DNA of 64,000 nt from Anthropogastromicrobium sp050944455 (GTDB taxonomy: Bacteria > Bacillota > Clostridia > Lachnospirales > Lachnospiraceae), in assembly GCA_050944455.1 (NCBI GenBank), contig JBMNRC010000008.1, positions 34,951-98,950 on the forward strand. Direction: 5' to 3'. This document shows, in pieces, positions 51,706 through 60,258 of this stretch (position 1 is the first letter of the stretch; each line of letters starts with the position of its first letter). The notes beneath the pieces were generated by a model. The model had not been told where the DNA came from and searched no databases. It was given only the letters and a program-made list of their open reading frames with translations. A program made the position numbers and the translations under genes.

Positions 51706-53219
51706 GACAGGTGCTCCCCGCGGAGATCCTCGTACATTTTTTCCCGGACTTCCGCAACCTTCAGGGTGAGATCGACATAATGCTGGTGCGGCATCTCCGG
51801 GCGGAGTTCGCTCTCCCACACGTGATGCTCGAGCTGGTCCCGGATGTAGGCCTTCTTCTCGGCGACCGACGGAAGCCTGCGGACGAGCCTTCCGTTCTCG
51901 ATGAACGGAACCAGGATTTTTTCCACGCGCACCGGCGTGATCTTCTTGATGTGATCGAATTCATCGGGATCCAGGTTGACGACCTCGATCGGCTTTCCCT
52001 GCTCGATGATCTCGCCGTCAAAGGAAAGGATGTCGCACTGCCCCTTGTCCTCGGCGTCGTAAACTCTCCAGGCCATCAGTTTGCCCGGGATAACCGCCTT
52101 GGACGGTGAATCCGAGATCTTCATCTTCGGGGTATAGCTGCCGTCCGCGTTCTTCACGGCGACCAGCTTGTAAACGCCGCCGAACACCGGGTCGGTCGAG
52201 GAGGTGATCAGCTTTTCCCCGACGCCGTAGGAATCGAACTTCGCGCCTTCGTAGAGCTCCATGTTGCTCATCTTGCGCTCGTCCAGGGAGTTGGACGCGA
52301 CCAGTTTGATATAGGATTTTCCGGCGCGGTCCAGGGCCTTGCGCAGTTTCTTGTACTCGCGGGCCAGGTCCCCGGAGTCAATGCGGGCGGATTTCACCCG
52401 CTTGTTGCGGTCGTCCGGGTAGCGGCGGATCATCTCGTCGTCCAGCTTGATCAGGTTCGGCAGGCCGGACCCGAAGATGCTGTAGGTGTCCAGAAGCAGC
52501 GAAATATTGTCGGGATAGGTCTCCGCATAAGCGAGGAAAGCGTCGTACTCCGTCGGGAAGAATTCGACGAAGCTGTGCGCGATGGTCCCGACCGCCTTCA
52601 CGTCCGGGCCGTATTTCATCTCCGCGAGGCAGTTGGCTGTGCCGACGCAACCGCCCAGAACCGCGGCGTAGGCGCCCTCATTCCCGGCGGATTCCCCCTG
52701 CGCGCGGCGCGTGCCGAACTCCATGACATTGCGCGGGGTGTGCGTGGCGAGGCCGGTGACCCGGGTCGCCTTGGTGGCGATCAGAGAGTGGAAATTCATG
52801 GTCTGGAGAAGGTAAGTCTCGATGAGGATTGCCCCGGCCATGTCGCACTCCACCCGCACCATCGGCACCTGCGGATAGCACACGGTGCCTTCGGGCAGCA
52901 TGTAGAGATTTCCTTTCCAGCGGTAGGTGCGCAGATATTCGCAGAACTCTTCGCTCATCCCTTTGGTGCGCAGCCAGGTGATATCGCGGTCCGTGAAATG
53001 GTAATTCTGCAGGAAGCGGACCAGCTGGTGCTGCCCGCAGCTGATGGAATAGCCCATGTTGTCGGGGTTGTTCCTGAAAAACATGTCGAACACCATGACG
53101 CTGTCCTTGTATCCGTGCAGGAACAGCGAATTCGCCATCGTAAACTCATAAAAATCCGTCACCATCGCCGGGTTGTCATAATCTTCATCCGGCACGTAAG
53201 GTTCAACCTGAATGCTCAT
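51702..53219 (-). CDS. pncB: Nicotinate phosphoribosyltransferase
   Basis: Enzyme of 505 residues that makes nicotinate mononucleotide from nicotinate and PRPP, with ATP. Family motifs are VTDFYEFTMANSLF near 20-33, EFGTRRAQG near 167-175, GTIAHSFVEFFP near 212-223 and the RIDSGDLAREY segment near 284. The length fits the long bacterial form. AAAGGAGAG is upstream of the ATG. It is 46 bases after the phosphoglucomutase gene and overlaps nadD by four bases; the three NAD genes form the Preiss-Handler salvage route. Confidence 0.95.
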   Translation of the reverse strand: MSIQVEPYVPDEDYDNPAMVTDFYEFTMANSLFLHGYKDSVMVFDMFFRNNPDNMGYSISCGQHQLVRFLQNYHFTDRDITWLRTKGMSEEFCEYLRTYRWKGNLYMLPEGTVCYPQVPMVRVECDMAGAILIETYLLQTMNFHSLIATKATRVTGLATHTPRNVMEFGTRRAQGESAGNEGAYAAVLGGCVGTANCLAEMKYGPDVKAVGTIAHSFVEFFPTEYDAFLAYAETYPDNISLLLDTYSIFGSGLPNLIKLDDEMIRRYPDDRNKRVKSARIDSGDLAREYKKLRKALDRAGKSYIKLVASNSLDERKMSNMELYEGAKFDSYGVGEKLITSSTDPVFGGVYKLVAVKNADGSYTPKMKISDSPSKAVIPGKLMAWRVYDAEDKGQCDILSFDGEIIEQGKPIEVVNLDPDEFDHIKKITPVRVEKILVPFIENGRLVRRLPSVAEKKAYIRDQLEHHVWESELRPEMPHQHYVDLTLKVAEVREKMYEDLRGEHLS

Positions 53220-53265
53220 GCTGTTTCTCTCTCCTTTTTCCTGCCGACCAGCCCTGCCGGGCGGT

Positions 53266-54984
53266 TTATTCCACCGAATCCGCCATCGCGAGCACCGCGT
53301 CGGACAGAGCCTTCACCTCGTCGGCGGATTCGCCCTTCCGGCTGCTCTTCGCGTAGAAATAAAATTTGATCTTTGGCTCGGTCCCGGAAGGCCTCACCGC
53401 AAACCAGCTTCCATCCGTGAGCCGGTATTTGAGCACATTGGAAGCCGGGATATCGCCGGCGCCGTGAAGATAGTCGACCGTCTGCGCCACGCTGAATTTT
53501 CCGAACGCCGCGGGCTTTCCTTCCCGGAACGCCGTCATGATGCGCCCGATCCGCGCGGCGCCGGACTCCCCTTTCAGCACCAGGGAAATCTGCGACTCGG
53601 CGTAGTAGCCGTACTTCTTGTAGAGCGCTTCCAGCGCGTCCGCCAGGGTCATACCCTTCTTCTTATACCAGGCGGCCATCTCGGCGATCAGCATCCCCGC
53701 GCAGATTCCGTCCTTGTCGCGCACGGCCTCGCCCGGAGCGCAGCCGATACTCTCCTCGTAGCCGAAGAAATAAGTGTATCCTTTTTTCGTGAGCTCCGGG
53801 ATCCGTCCGCAGATGTTCTTGAAACCGGTCAGCGCCTCAAAAACCGCGATTCCGTATCCGCGGCAGATCTCCGCCCCGAAATCGCCGGTGACGATCGATT
53901 TGATCATGGCCGGCTTCGCCGGGAGCGTTCCTTTCTCCTTCTGGCTCTGCGCCATGTAGGCGATGATCATCGCGCCGGTCTGGTTTCCGTTCAGCGCGCG
54001 GTAGTTTCCGTCCGGCTCCCGAACTTCGACAGCCATTCGGTCGCTGTCCGGGTCCGTCGCGATGAGAAATTCCGCTCCGGTTTCCTTGCCGAGTTTCTCC
54101 GCGAGAGCGAATCCCCTCGGGTCCTCCGGGTTCGGATAACCGACGGTAGTGAATTCGGGGTCCGGGTTCTCCTGCTCCGGCACGATCGTGAACCCGGTGA
54201 ATCCGCGCTCAGCCATCACGGTTTTCATCGGGATGCTGCCGGCGCCGTTCAGCGGCGTATAGACGAATTTCACCGTCTTGTCGAGCTCGCTGTCGGGTCT
54301 CTGGGCCATCGACTCCACGTAATCCAGGTAAGCTCGGTCCATGTCCTCGCCGAGCATCCGGATCAGCCCTTTTGTGACAGCCTCTTTCATCGGCATGACG
54401 GCTGTCTTCTCCAGCAGGTCATGCGCCTGCAGTTTTTTCAGGATGCCGTCCGAGACGTCCCCTGAAATCTGGGCTCCGTCCTCCCAGTAAACCTTGTATC
54501 CGTTGTATTCCTTCGGATTGTGGCTGGCTGTCATGTTGATGCCGGCGGCACAGTGCAGCCTGCGGATGGCGAACGAAAGCTCCGGCGTCGGGCGCATCGA
54601 CGGAAAAAGCCAGGACGGAATCCCGTTCTGCGCCAGAATCTGAGCGGCTAGCTCCGAGAACTCGCGGGAATGGTAGCGGCAGTCGTACGCGATCGCCACG
54701 CCGCGGCTGACGTCCAGCCCCGAGTCCAGAAGGTACTCCGCGATGCCAAGTGTTGCCCTGCCGACGGTCCTTTCGTTCATCCGGTTGGTTCCCGCGCCGC
54801 AGATTCCGCGCAGTCCGGCGGTTCCGAACACGATATCCTGGTAAAAGCGGTCTTCGATATCCGCCTGTCCTTCGGGCGTTTTCGGGTCGATCGCCCTGAG
54901 TTCCGCCAGCAGGGGATCCCCTTCGGGGAGGGCTTCCAGCCATCTTTGATATTCTTTCCAGGAACGGTCACTGATTCCGGTCAT
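53266..54984 (-). CDS. Phosphoglucomutase/phosphomannomutase
   Basis: Enzyme of 572 residues in the alpha-D-phosphohexomutase family, PgcA-like in length. Phosphoserine is Ser154 in TASHNPKEYNGYK; metal loop DPDSDRMAVE; sugar-binding loop GYEESIG; and phosphate-binding loop RPSGTEPKIKFY near the C-terminus. It interconverts glucose-1-phosphate and glucose-6-phosphate, linking the amylase/importer and glycan synthesis. GGAGGAAAA precedes the ATG. It opens the pgm-pncB-nadD-nadE-glycosyltransferase series. Confidence 0.95.
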   Translation of the reverse strand: MTGISDRSWKEYQRWLEALPEGDPLLAELRAIDPKTPEGQADIEDRFYQDIVFGTAGLRGICGAGTNRMNERTVGRATLGIAEYLLDSGLDVSRGVAIAYDCRYHSREFSELAAQILAQNGIPSWLFPSMRPTPELSFAIRRLHCAAGINMTASHNPKEYNGYKVYWEDGAQISGDVSDGILKKLQAHDLLEKTAVMPMKEAVTKGLIRMLGEDMDRAYLDYVESMAQRPDSELDKTVKFVYTPLNGAGSIPMKTVMAERGFTGFTIVPEQENPDPEFTTVGYPNPEDPRGFALAEKLGKETGAEFLIATDPDSDRMAVEVREPDGNYRALNGNQTGAMIIAYMAQSQKEKGTLPAKPAMIKSIVTGDFGAEICRGYGIAVFEALTGFKNICGRIPELTKKGYTYFFGYEESIGCAPGEAVRDKDGICAGMLIAEMAAWYKKKGMTLADALEALYKKYGYYAESQISLVLKGESGAARIGRIMTAFREGKPAAFGKFSVAQTVDYLHGAGDIPASNVLKYRLTDGSWFAVRPSGTEPKIKFYFYAKSSRKGESADEVKALSDAVLAMADSVE

Positions 54985-55047
54985 TTTTCCTCCTTTTGCC
55001 TCCTGTTATTACGGATTGCAGATGTATCAATTTCAGGTATCGGCAGC

Positions 55048-55080
55048 GGGCAATCCTGACGCCCGGTCAGGCGCTTGCCC
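55048..55080 (-). other. Interrupted hairpin between SLC13-type permease and phosphoglucomutase genes
   Basis: GGGCAA/TTGCCC and CCTGAC/GTCAGG arms (55048-55060 with 55066-55080, with small internal loop). No T tract; possible weak terminator or processing site in the 121-base gap. Confidence 0.35.
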
Positions 55081-55105
55081 CTCATTCTCTCACTGTTTTC
55101 TCTCT

Positions 55106-56374
55106 TCAGCCCCACACAAACCACAGGAACAGATATCCGGCCGTCACCGCCGTCAGGGTGAACGGGATGGATATGCGGCAGAAATCTTTATTGGATGTCG
55201 GATATCCGTTTTTTCTCAGAATGCCGACGCCGGTGATATTGGCGGACGCTCCGATCGGGGTCAGGTTCCCTCCGAGGGTCGCGCCGCAGAGAAGCCCGAA
55301 GTACAGAAGGTAGGGCTCGATTCCCATCAGTTCCGAAATTCCCTGGATGACCGGCAGCATTGTGGAAACATAGGGAATGTTGTCGATAAACGCGGAGATC
55401 GCTACCGATCCCCACACGATCAGCGTGTAGAGAAGGAACAGGTTGTTCCCTCCGAATCTGACGAAGAACCGGCTGATGTCGCTGATGATTCCGACCTCCC
55501 TGATTCCGTCCACCACGATGAAGAGCGACGCCAGAAGGATGATCGTCTCGTAATCCAGCTCCTTCAGCGCCCGGCGGATGCCGTCGCTCTTCCGCGTGCG
55601 GATCAGGTCGCTGACCACGCAGCACCCGGCGTAGACCATGCAGATAATGCCGTTGGTGAGTTTCGGACGGCTGGGGAGGAAACTGGCGAGAATCAGGGTG
55701 ATCACCGTCGCGGCAAGAAAGAAACTGGGAAGGTAGTCCTTCACTTCAGTCCGCTCCTGCGCTTCCACCGGCTGTTTCATGTTTCTGAAAAGAATCATCA
55801 TGACGGGGATCGTCATGGCGGCTCCCAGTTCCACTGACCAGAAGATGCCGGGTTTCCCGTCCATGAAGATGAAGTCCATGAAGTTCATGTCCGCGTACGC
55901 GCCGAGCATGATGGAAGTCGTGTCGCCGACCAGCGTCGCCGCGCCCTGCAGGTTGGAGGAAACCGCGATGGAGATGATCATCGGGACGGGGGAAACTTTC
56001 TGCTTTTTCGCGATTGCTATTGCGACCGGCGCGACCATCAGGACGGTTGCGACATTATCGATAAAAGCCGAAATCACGCCCGCGAAAACTGACAGGAGGA
56101 TCGTCACCGTGCAGATGTTCTTCGAGCGGTCCATGATAGCATCGGCCATTTTCATCGGCATGTTGGAGGCGCTGAAGTACGACACGGTGATCATCATGCC
56201 CGCGATCATCATCAGGACGTTGAAATCGACGATGGTGAAGAATTCCTTCACCGGCGCAACGCCGACGGCAAGAAACAGGATCGCGCCGGCTGCCGCCGCG
56301 TAGACTCTGTATTTCTGGTTGAGAATCATGACGGCATAGACGGCAATAAAGACAATCAGTGCGAATATTTTCAT
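55106..56374 (-). CDS. SLC13/ArsB-type membrane transporter
   Basis: Membrane protein of 422 residues with about 11 hydrophobic segments in two related halves. Each half has a re-entrant motif: AFIDNVATVLMVAPVAIAIAKK with SNLQGAATLVGDTTSIML in the first, and AFIDNIPYVSTMLPVI with GATLGGNLTPIGASANI in the second. This is the ion transporter superfamily that includes citrate, dicarboxylate and arsenite carriers. The substrate is unknown; dicarboxylate or citrate is plausible given the citrate genes nearby. GGGGGGAG lies 14 bases before the ATG, a long distance. Confidence 0.9.
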   Translation of the reverse strand: MKIFALIVFIAVYAVMILNQKYRVYAAAAGAILFLAVGVAPVKEFFTIVDFNVLMMIAGMMITVSYFSASNMPMKMADAIMDRSKNICTVTILLSVFAGVISAFIDNVATVLMVAPVAIAIAKKQKVSPVPMIISIAVSSNLQGAATLVGDTTSIMLGAYADMNFMDFIFMDGKPGIFWSVELGAAMTIPVMMILFRNMKQPVEAQERTEVKDYLPSFFLAATVITLILASFLPSRPKLTNGIICMVYAGCCVVSDLIRTRKSDGIRRALKELDYETIILLASLFIVVDGIREVGIISDISRFFVRFGGNNLFLLYTLIVWGSVAISAFIDNIPYVSTMLPVIQGISELMGIEPYLLYFGLLCGATLGGNLTPIGASANITGVGILRKNGYPTSNKDFCRISIPFTLTAVTAGYLFLWFVWG

Positions 56375-56427
56375 GACTTCGTTTTTTTCTCCCCCCTGCC
56401 TGCTCCGCAGGCTCTCATCTCAGGCTG

Positions 56428-56988
56428 TCAGTTTTCATGCGGCAGGCTGGCGTAGGCCAGGATGCCGGCAACACTCTTCGCGTCCGTCAGGATGAGCTCC
56501 GAGATCATTCGTCTGAGTTCATTCAGCGGATAGGGCACTATGCGGATTTCCTCCGCCTCGTCGAGTTTCTGGGCTCCTTCCCTGCAGACCGGCCTGGCGA
56601 GAAACAGGTCGGTCACCTCGTTGCACCAGGCTACTGCCGTGGCGATCCTGCCCAGGCGGACAAAACGGTCCGCGGTATATCCGGTTTCCTCCAGCAGTTC
56701 CCGTCTTGCGGTCACTTCCGGATCCTCATCCGGGGAATCCCTGCCCCCGGCAGGGAGCTCCAGAATCACGGCGTCCATCGCAGGCCGGTACTGGCGCACC
56801 ATCAGGATCCTGCCGTCCGGAAGAACCGGCACTATGCACGCCCCGGCGCCGTTTTTGTGGTGGACAAAATCCCAGGTTTCCTCCCTGCCGTCCGGCAGCC
56901 TCACCGTATCGTGGCAGAGATCCACAATCTCCCCGCGGTACACGGTTTCCCGCTTCAGGCGCTTCAGCGAATGTCTCTGGTCTTTCAT
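56428..56988 (-). CDS. Nudix hydrolase, ADP-ribose pyrophosphatase-like
   Basis: Enzyme of 186 residues. The Nudix box is complete: G-x5-E-x7-RELLEETGY, starting in PAGGRDSPDE near 92. Upstream VHHKNGAGACIVPVLPDGRILMVRQYRPAMD and the downstream AWCNEVTDLFLA are typical of ADP-ribose pyrophosphatases. This activity breaks ADP-ribose to AMP and ribose-5-phosphate and fits the NAD metabolism genes nearby. The start is ATG 56988 with GGAGG upstream; the frame extends 11 codons further. It is 55 bases after the cardiolipin synthase gene. Confidence 0.92.
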   Translation of the reverse strand: MKDQRHSLKRLKRETVYRGEIVDLCHDTVRLPDGREETWDFVHHKNGAGACIVPVLPDGRILMVRQYRPAMDAVILELPAGGRDSPDEDPEVTARRELLEETGYTADRFVRLGRIATAVAWCNEVTDLFLARPVCREGAQKLDEAEEIRIVPYPLNELRRMISELILTDAKSVAGILAYASLPHEN

Positions 56989-57043
56989 AAACCGATTCCT
57001 CCGGCTGTCTCGCAGCTGCATCGCAAAGATCCGTCCGGACGTC

Positions 57044-58780
57044 TCAAAGCAGCGTCGCGAACATCCTCAGCACGGCCTGCCCGGCGCGCATCAGCGCTCC
57101 GCGCCCGGTCGTGTAATATTCCGTGACGTCCCGGCTGTCCCTGATCACGGATTCGATATCGCGCCGCACGTCCAGCACCGCGCTGCAGTCCGTGAAAAAG
57201 CAGGCGTCCTCGAAATGGTGATAAAAGCTCCGGTAATCGAGGTTGATCGTCCCGCAGACCGCCATCCTGTCGTCGCAGACGCACACTTTGCTGTGGCAGA
57301 ACCCCGGCGTGTACTCGTATATCCGGACGCCGTTCCGCGTCAGCGTATTGTAGTAGGAGCGGGTTACGCTGTAGATGATCTTTTTGTCGGGGATTCCCGG
57401 GGTGACGATGCGGACGTCCACGCCGCGCTTCGCGGCGAGTCCCAGCGTATGGATCATCTCCTCCGTGATAATCAGGTAAGGCGTGATGAACCAGACGTAT
57501 TTCTTCGCCTTCTCGACCATGCTGATATAGACGTTCTCCCCCACCGGCTCATGGTCGATCGGGGTGTCCGCGTACGGCTGGACGAATCCCTTCTCCGCCG
57601 ATTCGTAGTGAATTTCCGGGAAGTACTTTCCGTAGTTCCTGTCATCGCGGTCATCCGAGCGGACGGCGTTCCACATCTCCAGGAACATCGCGGTGAAGTT
57701 CTTTACCGCTTCGCCCGTCACCTGCACGCCGGAGTCCTTCCAGCGGCCGTACGGGTGCGTGATGTTGAAATACTCGTTGGCCAGGTTGTAGCCGCCGGTG
57801 AACGCGGTCTCCCCGTCCACAATCATGATTTTGCGGTGGTCGCGGTTGTTCAGAAAAACATTGACGATCGGCCCCATCGGGTTGAAGACGCGGCAGCGGA
57901 TCCCGAGCCTGCGCATTTTGTCGATGAAATCCGTGTTGATAAAACCGCTGCTGCCCAGGTCATCGTAGAAAATCCGCACTTCGACGCCCTCCGCGGCCTT
58001 CTCCACGAGCACTTCCAGAATCCGGTGAAACGACTCCTTGTCCTCGATCGCGTAATATTCCATGAAAATGAACCGGCTGGCCTTCCGGGCCGCTTCCACC
58101 TGGGCGTCGAGCGCCTGGTTCGTATCGCCGAAGTATCGGACGTCGCTGTTGCGGTACACGGGATATTTTGAGCGCGCCGAGATATATTTCGAGATGGAAG
58201 CCGCGTCCCAGTTCTCCCTCTCCTCCTCAAGGACGGGGCCGCGCTCCTGCGGGATCATCGGGAAAATATCAGCGTCGACGCTGCTGTACCGCTTCCGCAT
58301 CGTCCGCGTCGCCCCGGAGAGGCCGACCATCAGGTAGAAGGTGACGCCGGCCACCGGATAGAACATGATCAGCACGATCCACGGCGTTCTCATCGAAACC
58401 GTTTTGTACTGGGAATTGATGGCGATGACCAGCACGAACGCGAGCAGACGCGTGATGAGGGACATCCACTCATTCGCGTTCAGGTAGGAGAACGCGACGA
58501 CGATCAGGGCAATCTGCAGGCTGATGGAGATGATGGCGAAGACTACGCGCAGAATGCTGTTCCGCGTCTCAGCCTTCTGCACCACTGTGATTCTGTCCGA
58601 CGGCTTTCCGCCGGAAGCCTGCACCGTGTGGTCGACTTCCTCCCGGATCTGCGCGGGATCGCCTGCGGCTTTTTTCGGCGCCTGGCGGCTCCAGGTTTTC
58701 TTTTTCCATCCCCTGTGCAGAGGCTTCCGCTGCTGCGCGGACCTGTCGGGGGAATTCCCACTCATGTTCGGATCACTCAT
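57044..58780 (-). CDS. cls: Cardiolipin synthase
   Basis: Membrane phospholipase D-type enzyme of 578 residues that makes cardiolipin from two phosphatidylglycerols. Two membrane segments lie near 77-99 and 108-122, followed by a third near 133-153. The HKD motifs are H315-K317-D322 (DHRKIMIVDG) and H496-K498-D503 (CHSKVCVCDD). The N-terminal 70 residues are basic and polar, longer than the family norm. The start codon overlaps the D-aminoacyl-tRNA deacylase stop (ATGA), with GGGGGAG upstream. Confidence 0.95.
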   Translation of the reverse strand: MSDPNMSGNSPDRSAQQRKPLHRGWKKKTWSRQAPKKAAGDPAQIREEVDHTVQASGGKPSDRITVVQKAETRNSILRVVFAIISISLQIALIVVAFSYLNANEWMSLITRLLAFVLVIAINSQYKTVSMRTPWIVLIMFYPVAGVTFYLMVGLSGATRTMRKRYSSVDADIFPMIPQERGPVLEEERENWDAASISKYISARSKYPVYRNSDVRYFGDTNQALDAQVEAARKASRFIFMEYYAIEDKESFHRILEVLVEKAAEGVEVRIFYDDLGSSGFINTDFIDKMRRLGIRCRVFNPMGPIVNVFLNNRDHRKIMIVDGETAFTGGYNLANEYFNITHPYGRWKDSGVQVTGEAVKNFTAMFLEMWNAVRSDDRDDRNYGKYFPEIHYESAEKGFVQPYADTPIDHEPVGENVYISMVEKAKKYVWFITPYLIITEEMIHTLGLAAKRGVDVRIVTPGIPDKKIIYSVTRSYYNTLTRNGVRIYEYTPGFCHSKVCVCDDRMAVCGTINLDYRSFYHHFEDACFFTDCSAVLDVRRDIESVIRDSRDVTEYYTTGRGALMRAGQAVLRMFATLL

Positions 58781-59250
58781 GTCTCCCCCTGCTTTCTCCT
58801 TTTCAGAAGGCTGTCTGAATCAAGCCAGATCGTGAACGGCCCGTCATTGACCAGCGACACTTCCATATGGGCGCCGAAAACCCCGGTTCTGACGACCGGG
58901 ACCTTCTGGCGGCAGCGGCTGACAATGTAATTGTACAGGTGCTCAGCCAGCGCCGGCTCAGCGGCGTCAGTGAATCCGGGACGGTGGCCGTGCCGGCAGT
59001 CGGCGTACAGCGTGAACTGGGATACCAGCATCAGTTCGCCGCCGACGTCCGCCAGGGAACGGTTGGTTTTCCCCGCGTCGTCCCTGAAAATGCGGAGCCC
59101 GAGCAGCTTGTCCGTCATCCGGTCCGCAATCTGTTCCGTATCTTCACGGCCCACGCCGATGAAGACGAGCAATCCCTCCCCTATTGTTCCTGTCAGTCGG
59201 CCTTCAGCCATCACGCCCGCCTTTGTCACTTCCTGAACAAGGAACCTCAT
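58777..59250 (-). CDS. dtd: D-aminoacyl-tRNA deacylase
   Basis: Enzyme of 157 residues, close to the family length of about 150, that hydrolyses D-amino acids from mischarged tRNA. The motifs SQFTLYADCRHGHRPGF (77-93) and GAHMEVSLVNDGPFT (126-140) match the catalytic region and the cross-subunit Gly-x-Pro-type region of this family. The N-terminus MRFLVQEV differs slightly from the usual MRAVVQRV. The start is ATG 59250; the ribosome site is weak. It is co-translated with cls. The gap of 173 bases upstream has no gene. Confidence 0.93.
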   Translation of the reverse strand: MRFLVQEVTKAGVMAEGRLTGTIGEGLLVFIGVGREDTEQIADRMTDKLLGLRIFRDDAGKTNRSLADVGGELMLVSQFTLYADCRHGHRPGFTDAAEPALAEHLYNYIVSRCRQKVPVVRTGVFGAHMEVSLVNDGPFTIWLDSDSLLKRRKQGET

Positions 59251-59423
59251 TTCAGCTACCGCCCTTTCCTCAGTATTCAATGTTCCATCCGCTGTGTTTC
59301 TCAGATCTGCTCTGCCCGGCGCCATGCCGGGCAGAAACGCGGGGCAGCCCCCGCGGCTGTATCCCGCCGGCGCCGGTTCATGTCCCGCCGTCAGCGCTTT
59401 ATCCGCCGGTTTATTCTCCGCTT

Positions 59424-60257
59424 TCAGCGCTGAAAATAAATCATCCGCTCCCCCGGGGCGAACACATGGTATTTTCTTCCCGGATGGCTTCGGAACATGT
59501 AATCGGCAAGATGCGCGGGATTTTCGCCGTTTCCGGCGAACATGTCAAAGTGAAGCGGGATCAGCAGATCCGCGCCGATTTCGTCCGCGATATCCGCGGC
59601 TTCGCGCGCGTTCAGGTTGCCGATGATATCCTGATGTTTCCTGCGCCAGTCGCTGCCGTTGATCGGCAGGCAGCAGATATCGATCTTAAGCGGCGCGAGA
59701 TCGCGCACCATGCTCTCCCACTCGACGGTATCCCCCGAGTGATAGACGGACGCGCCGGAAAGCCTGAGTACGTAGCCCAGGCTGCAGTAGCGTCCCTCTC
59801 CGTCGTACTCGAACTCTTCGTGAGCCGCGGGGACCGGGAGAATTCCGGTTCCCGGGAAGGAAATTTTTTTCCAGGCTTCCGCCGGGAGAATTCTCTCCTC
59901 GGGAATTCCGAGGTCCAGCAGGACTTTCACATGCGGCGCCGGGACAATAAACTTTGTTTTCGCGCTGGCTTCGGCCATCCCGCGGACCGTCTGCGCGTTC
60001 AGATGATCCATGTGGTTGTGGGTGCACAGAGCGCAGTCGATCACCTCTCCCGCTTCCTGCGGGGTGAACGGCCGGGGAAGCAGCCGTCTTTTCTCATCGC
60101 CGAGGTATACATCGATTCCGAAAACCGTCCCGCCGTCCTTCAGAAGGATTCCTGCCTGCCCCAGATACCAGACAACCAGAAATCCTTCCGGAAGTTTCGT
60201 GTTTCTGATCTCATCGAGAAGTTCTTTTCCGTCTTTGTACCATCCTGCCTGTGCCAT
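59424..60257 (-). CDS. MBL-fold metal hydrolase, UlaG-like
   Basis: Soluble metallo-beta-lactamase-fold enzyme of 277 residues, similar to L-ascorbate-6-phosphate lactonase. The metal motif is CTHNHMDHL near 78-86, followed by PAAHEEFEYDGEG and YHSGDTVEWESMV with a metal-binding Asp, and LLIPLHFDMF near the C-terminus. It would open a sugar lactone ring or hydrolyse a related phosphate ester. GGAGG lies before the ATG, and the gene begins one base after the GH28 gene ends, so it may act on a pectin-derived product. Confidence 0.9.
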   Translation of the reverse strand: MAQAGWYKDGKELLDEIRNTKLPEGFLVVWYLGQAGILLKDGGTVFGIDVYLGDEKRRLLPRPFTPQEAGEVIDCALCTHNHMDHLNAQTVRGMAEASAKTKFIVPAPHVKVLLDLGIPEERILPAEAWKKISFPGTGILPVPAAHEEFEYDGEGRYCSLGYVLRLSGASVYHSGDTVEWESMVRDLAPLKIDICCLPINGSDWRRKHQDIIGNLNAREAADIADEIGADLLIPLHFDMFAGNGENPAHLADYMFRSHPGRKYHVFAPGERMIYFQR

Positions 60258-60258
60258 A

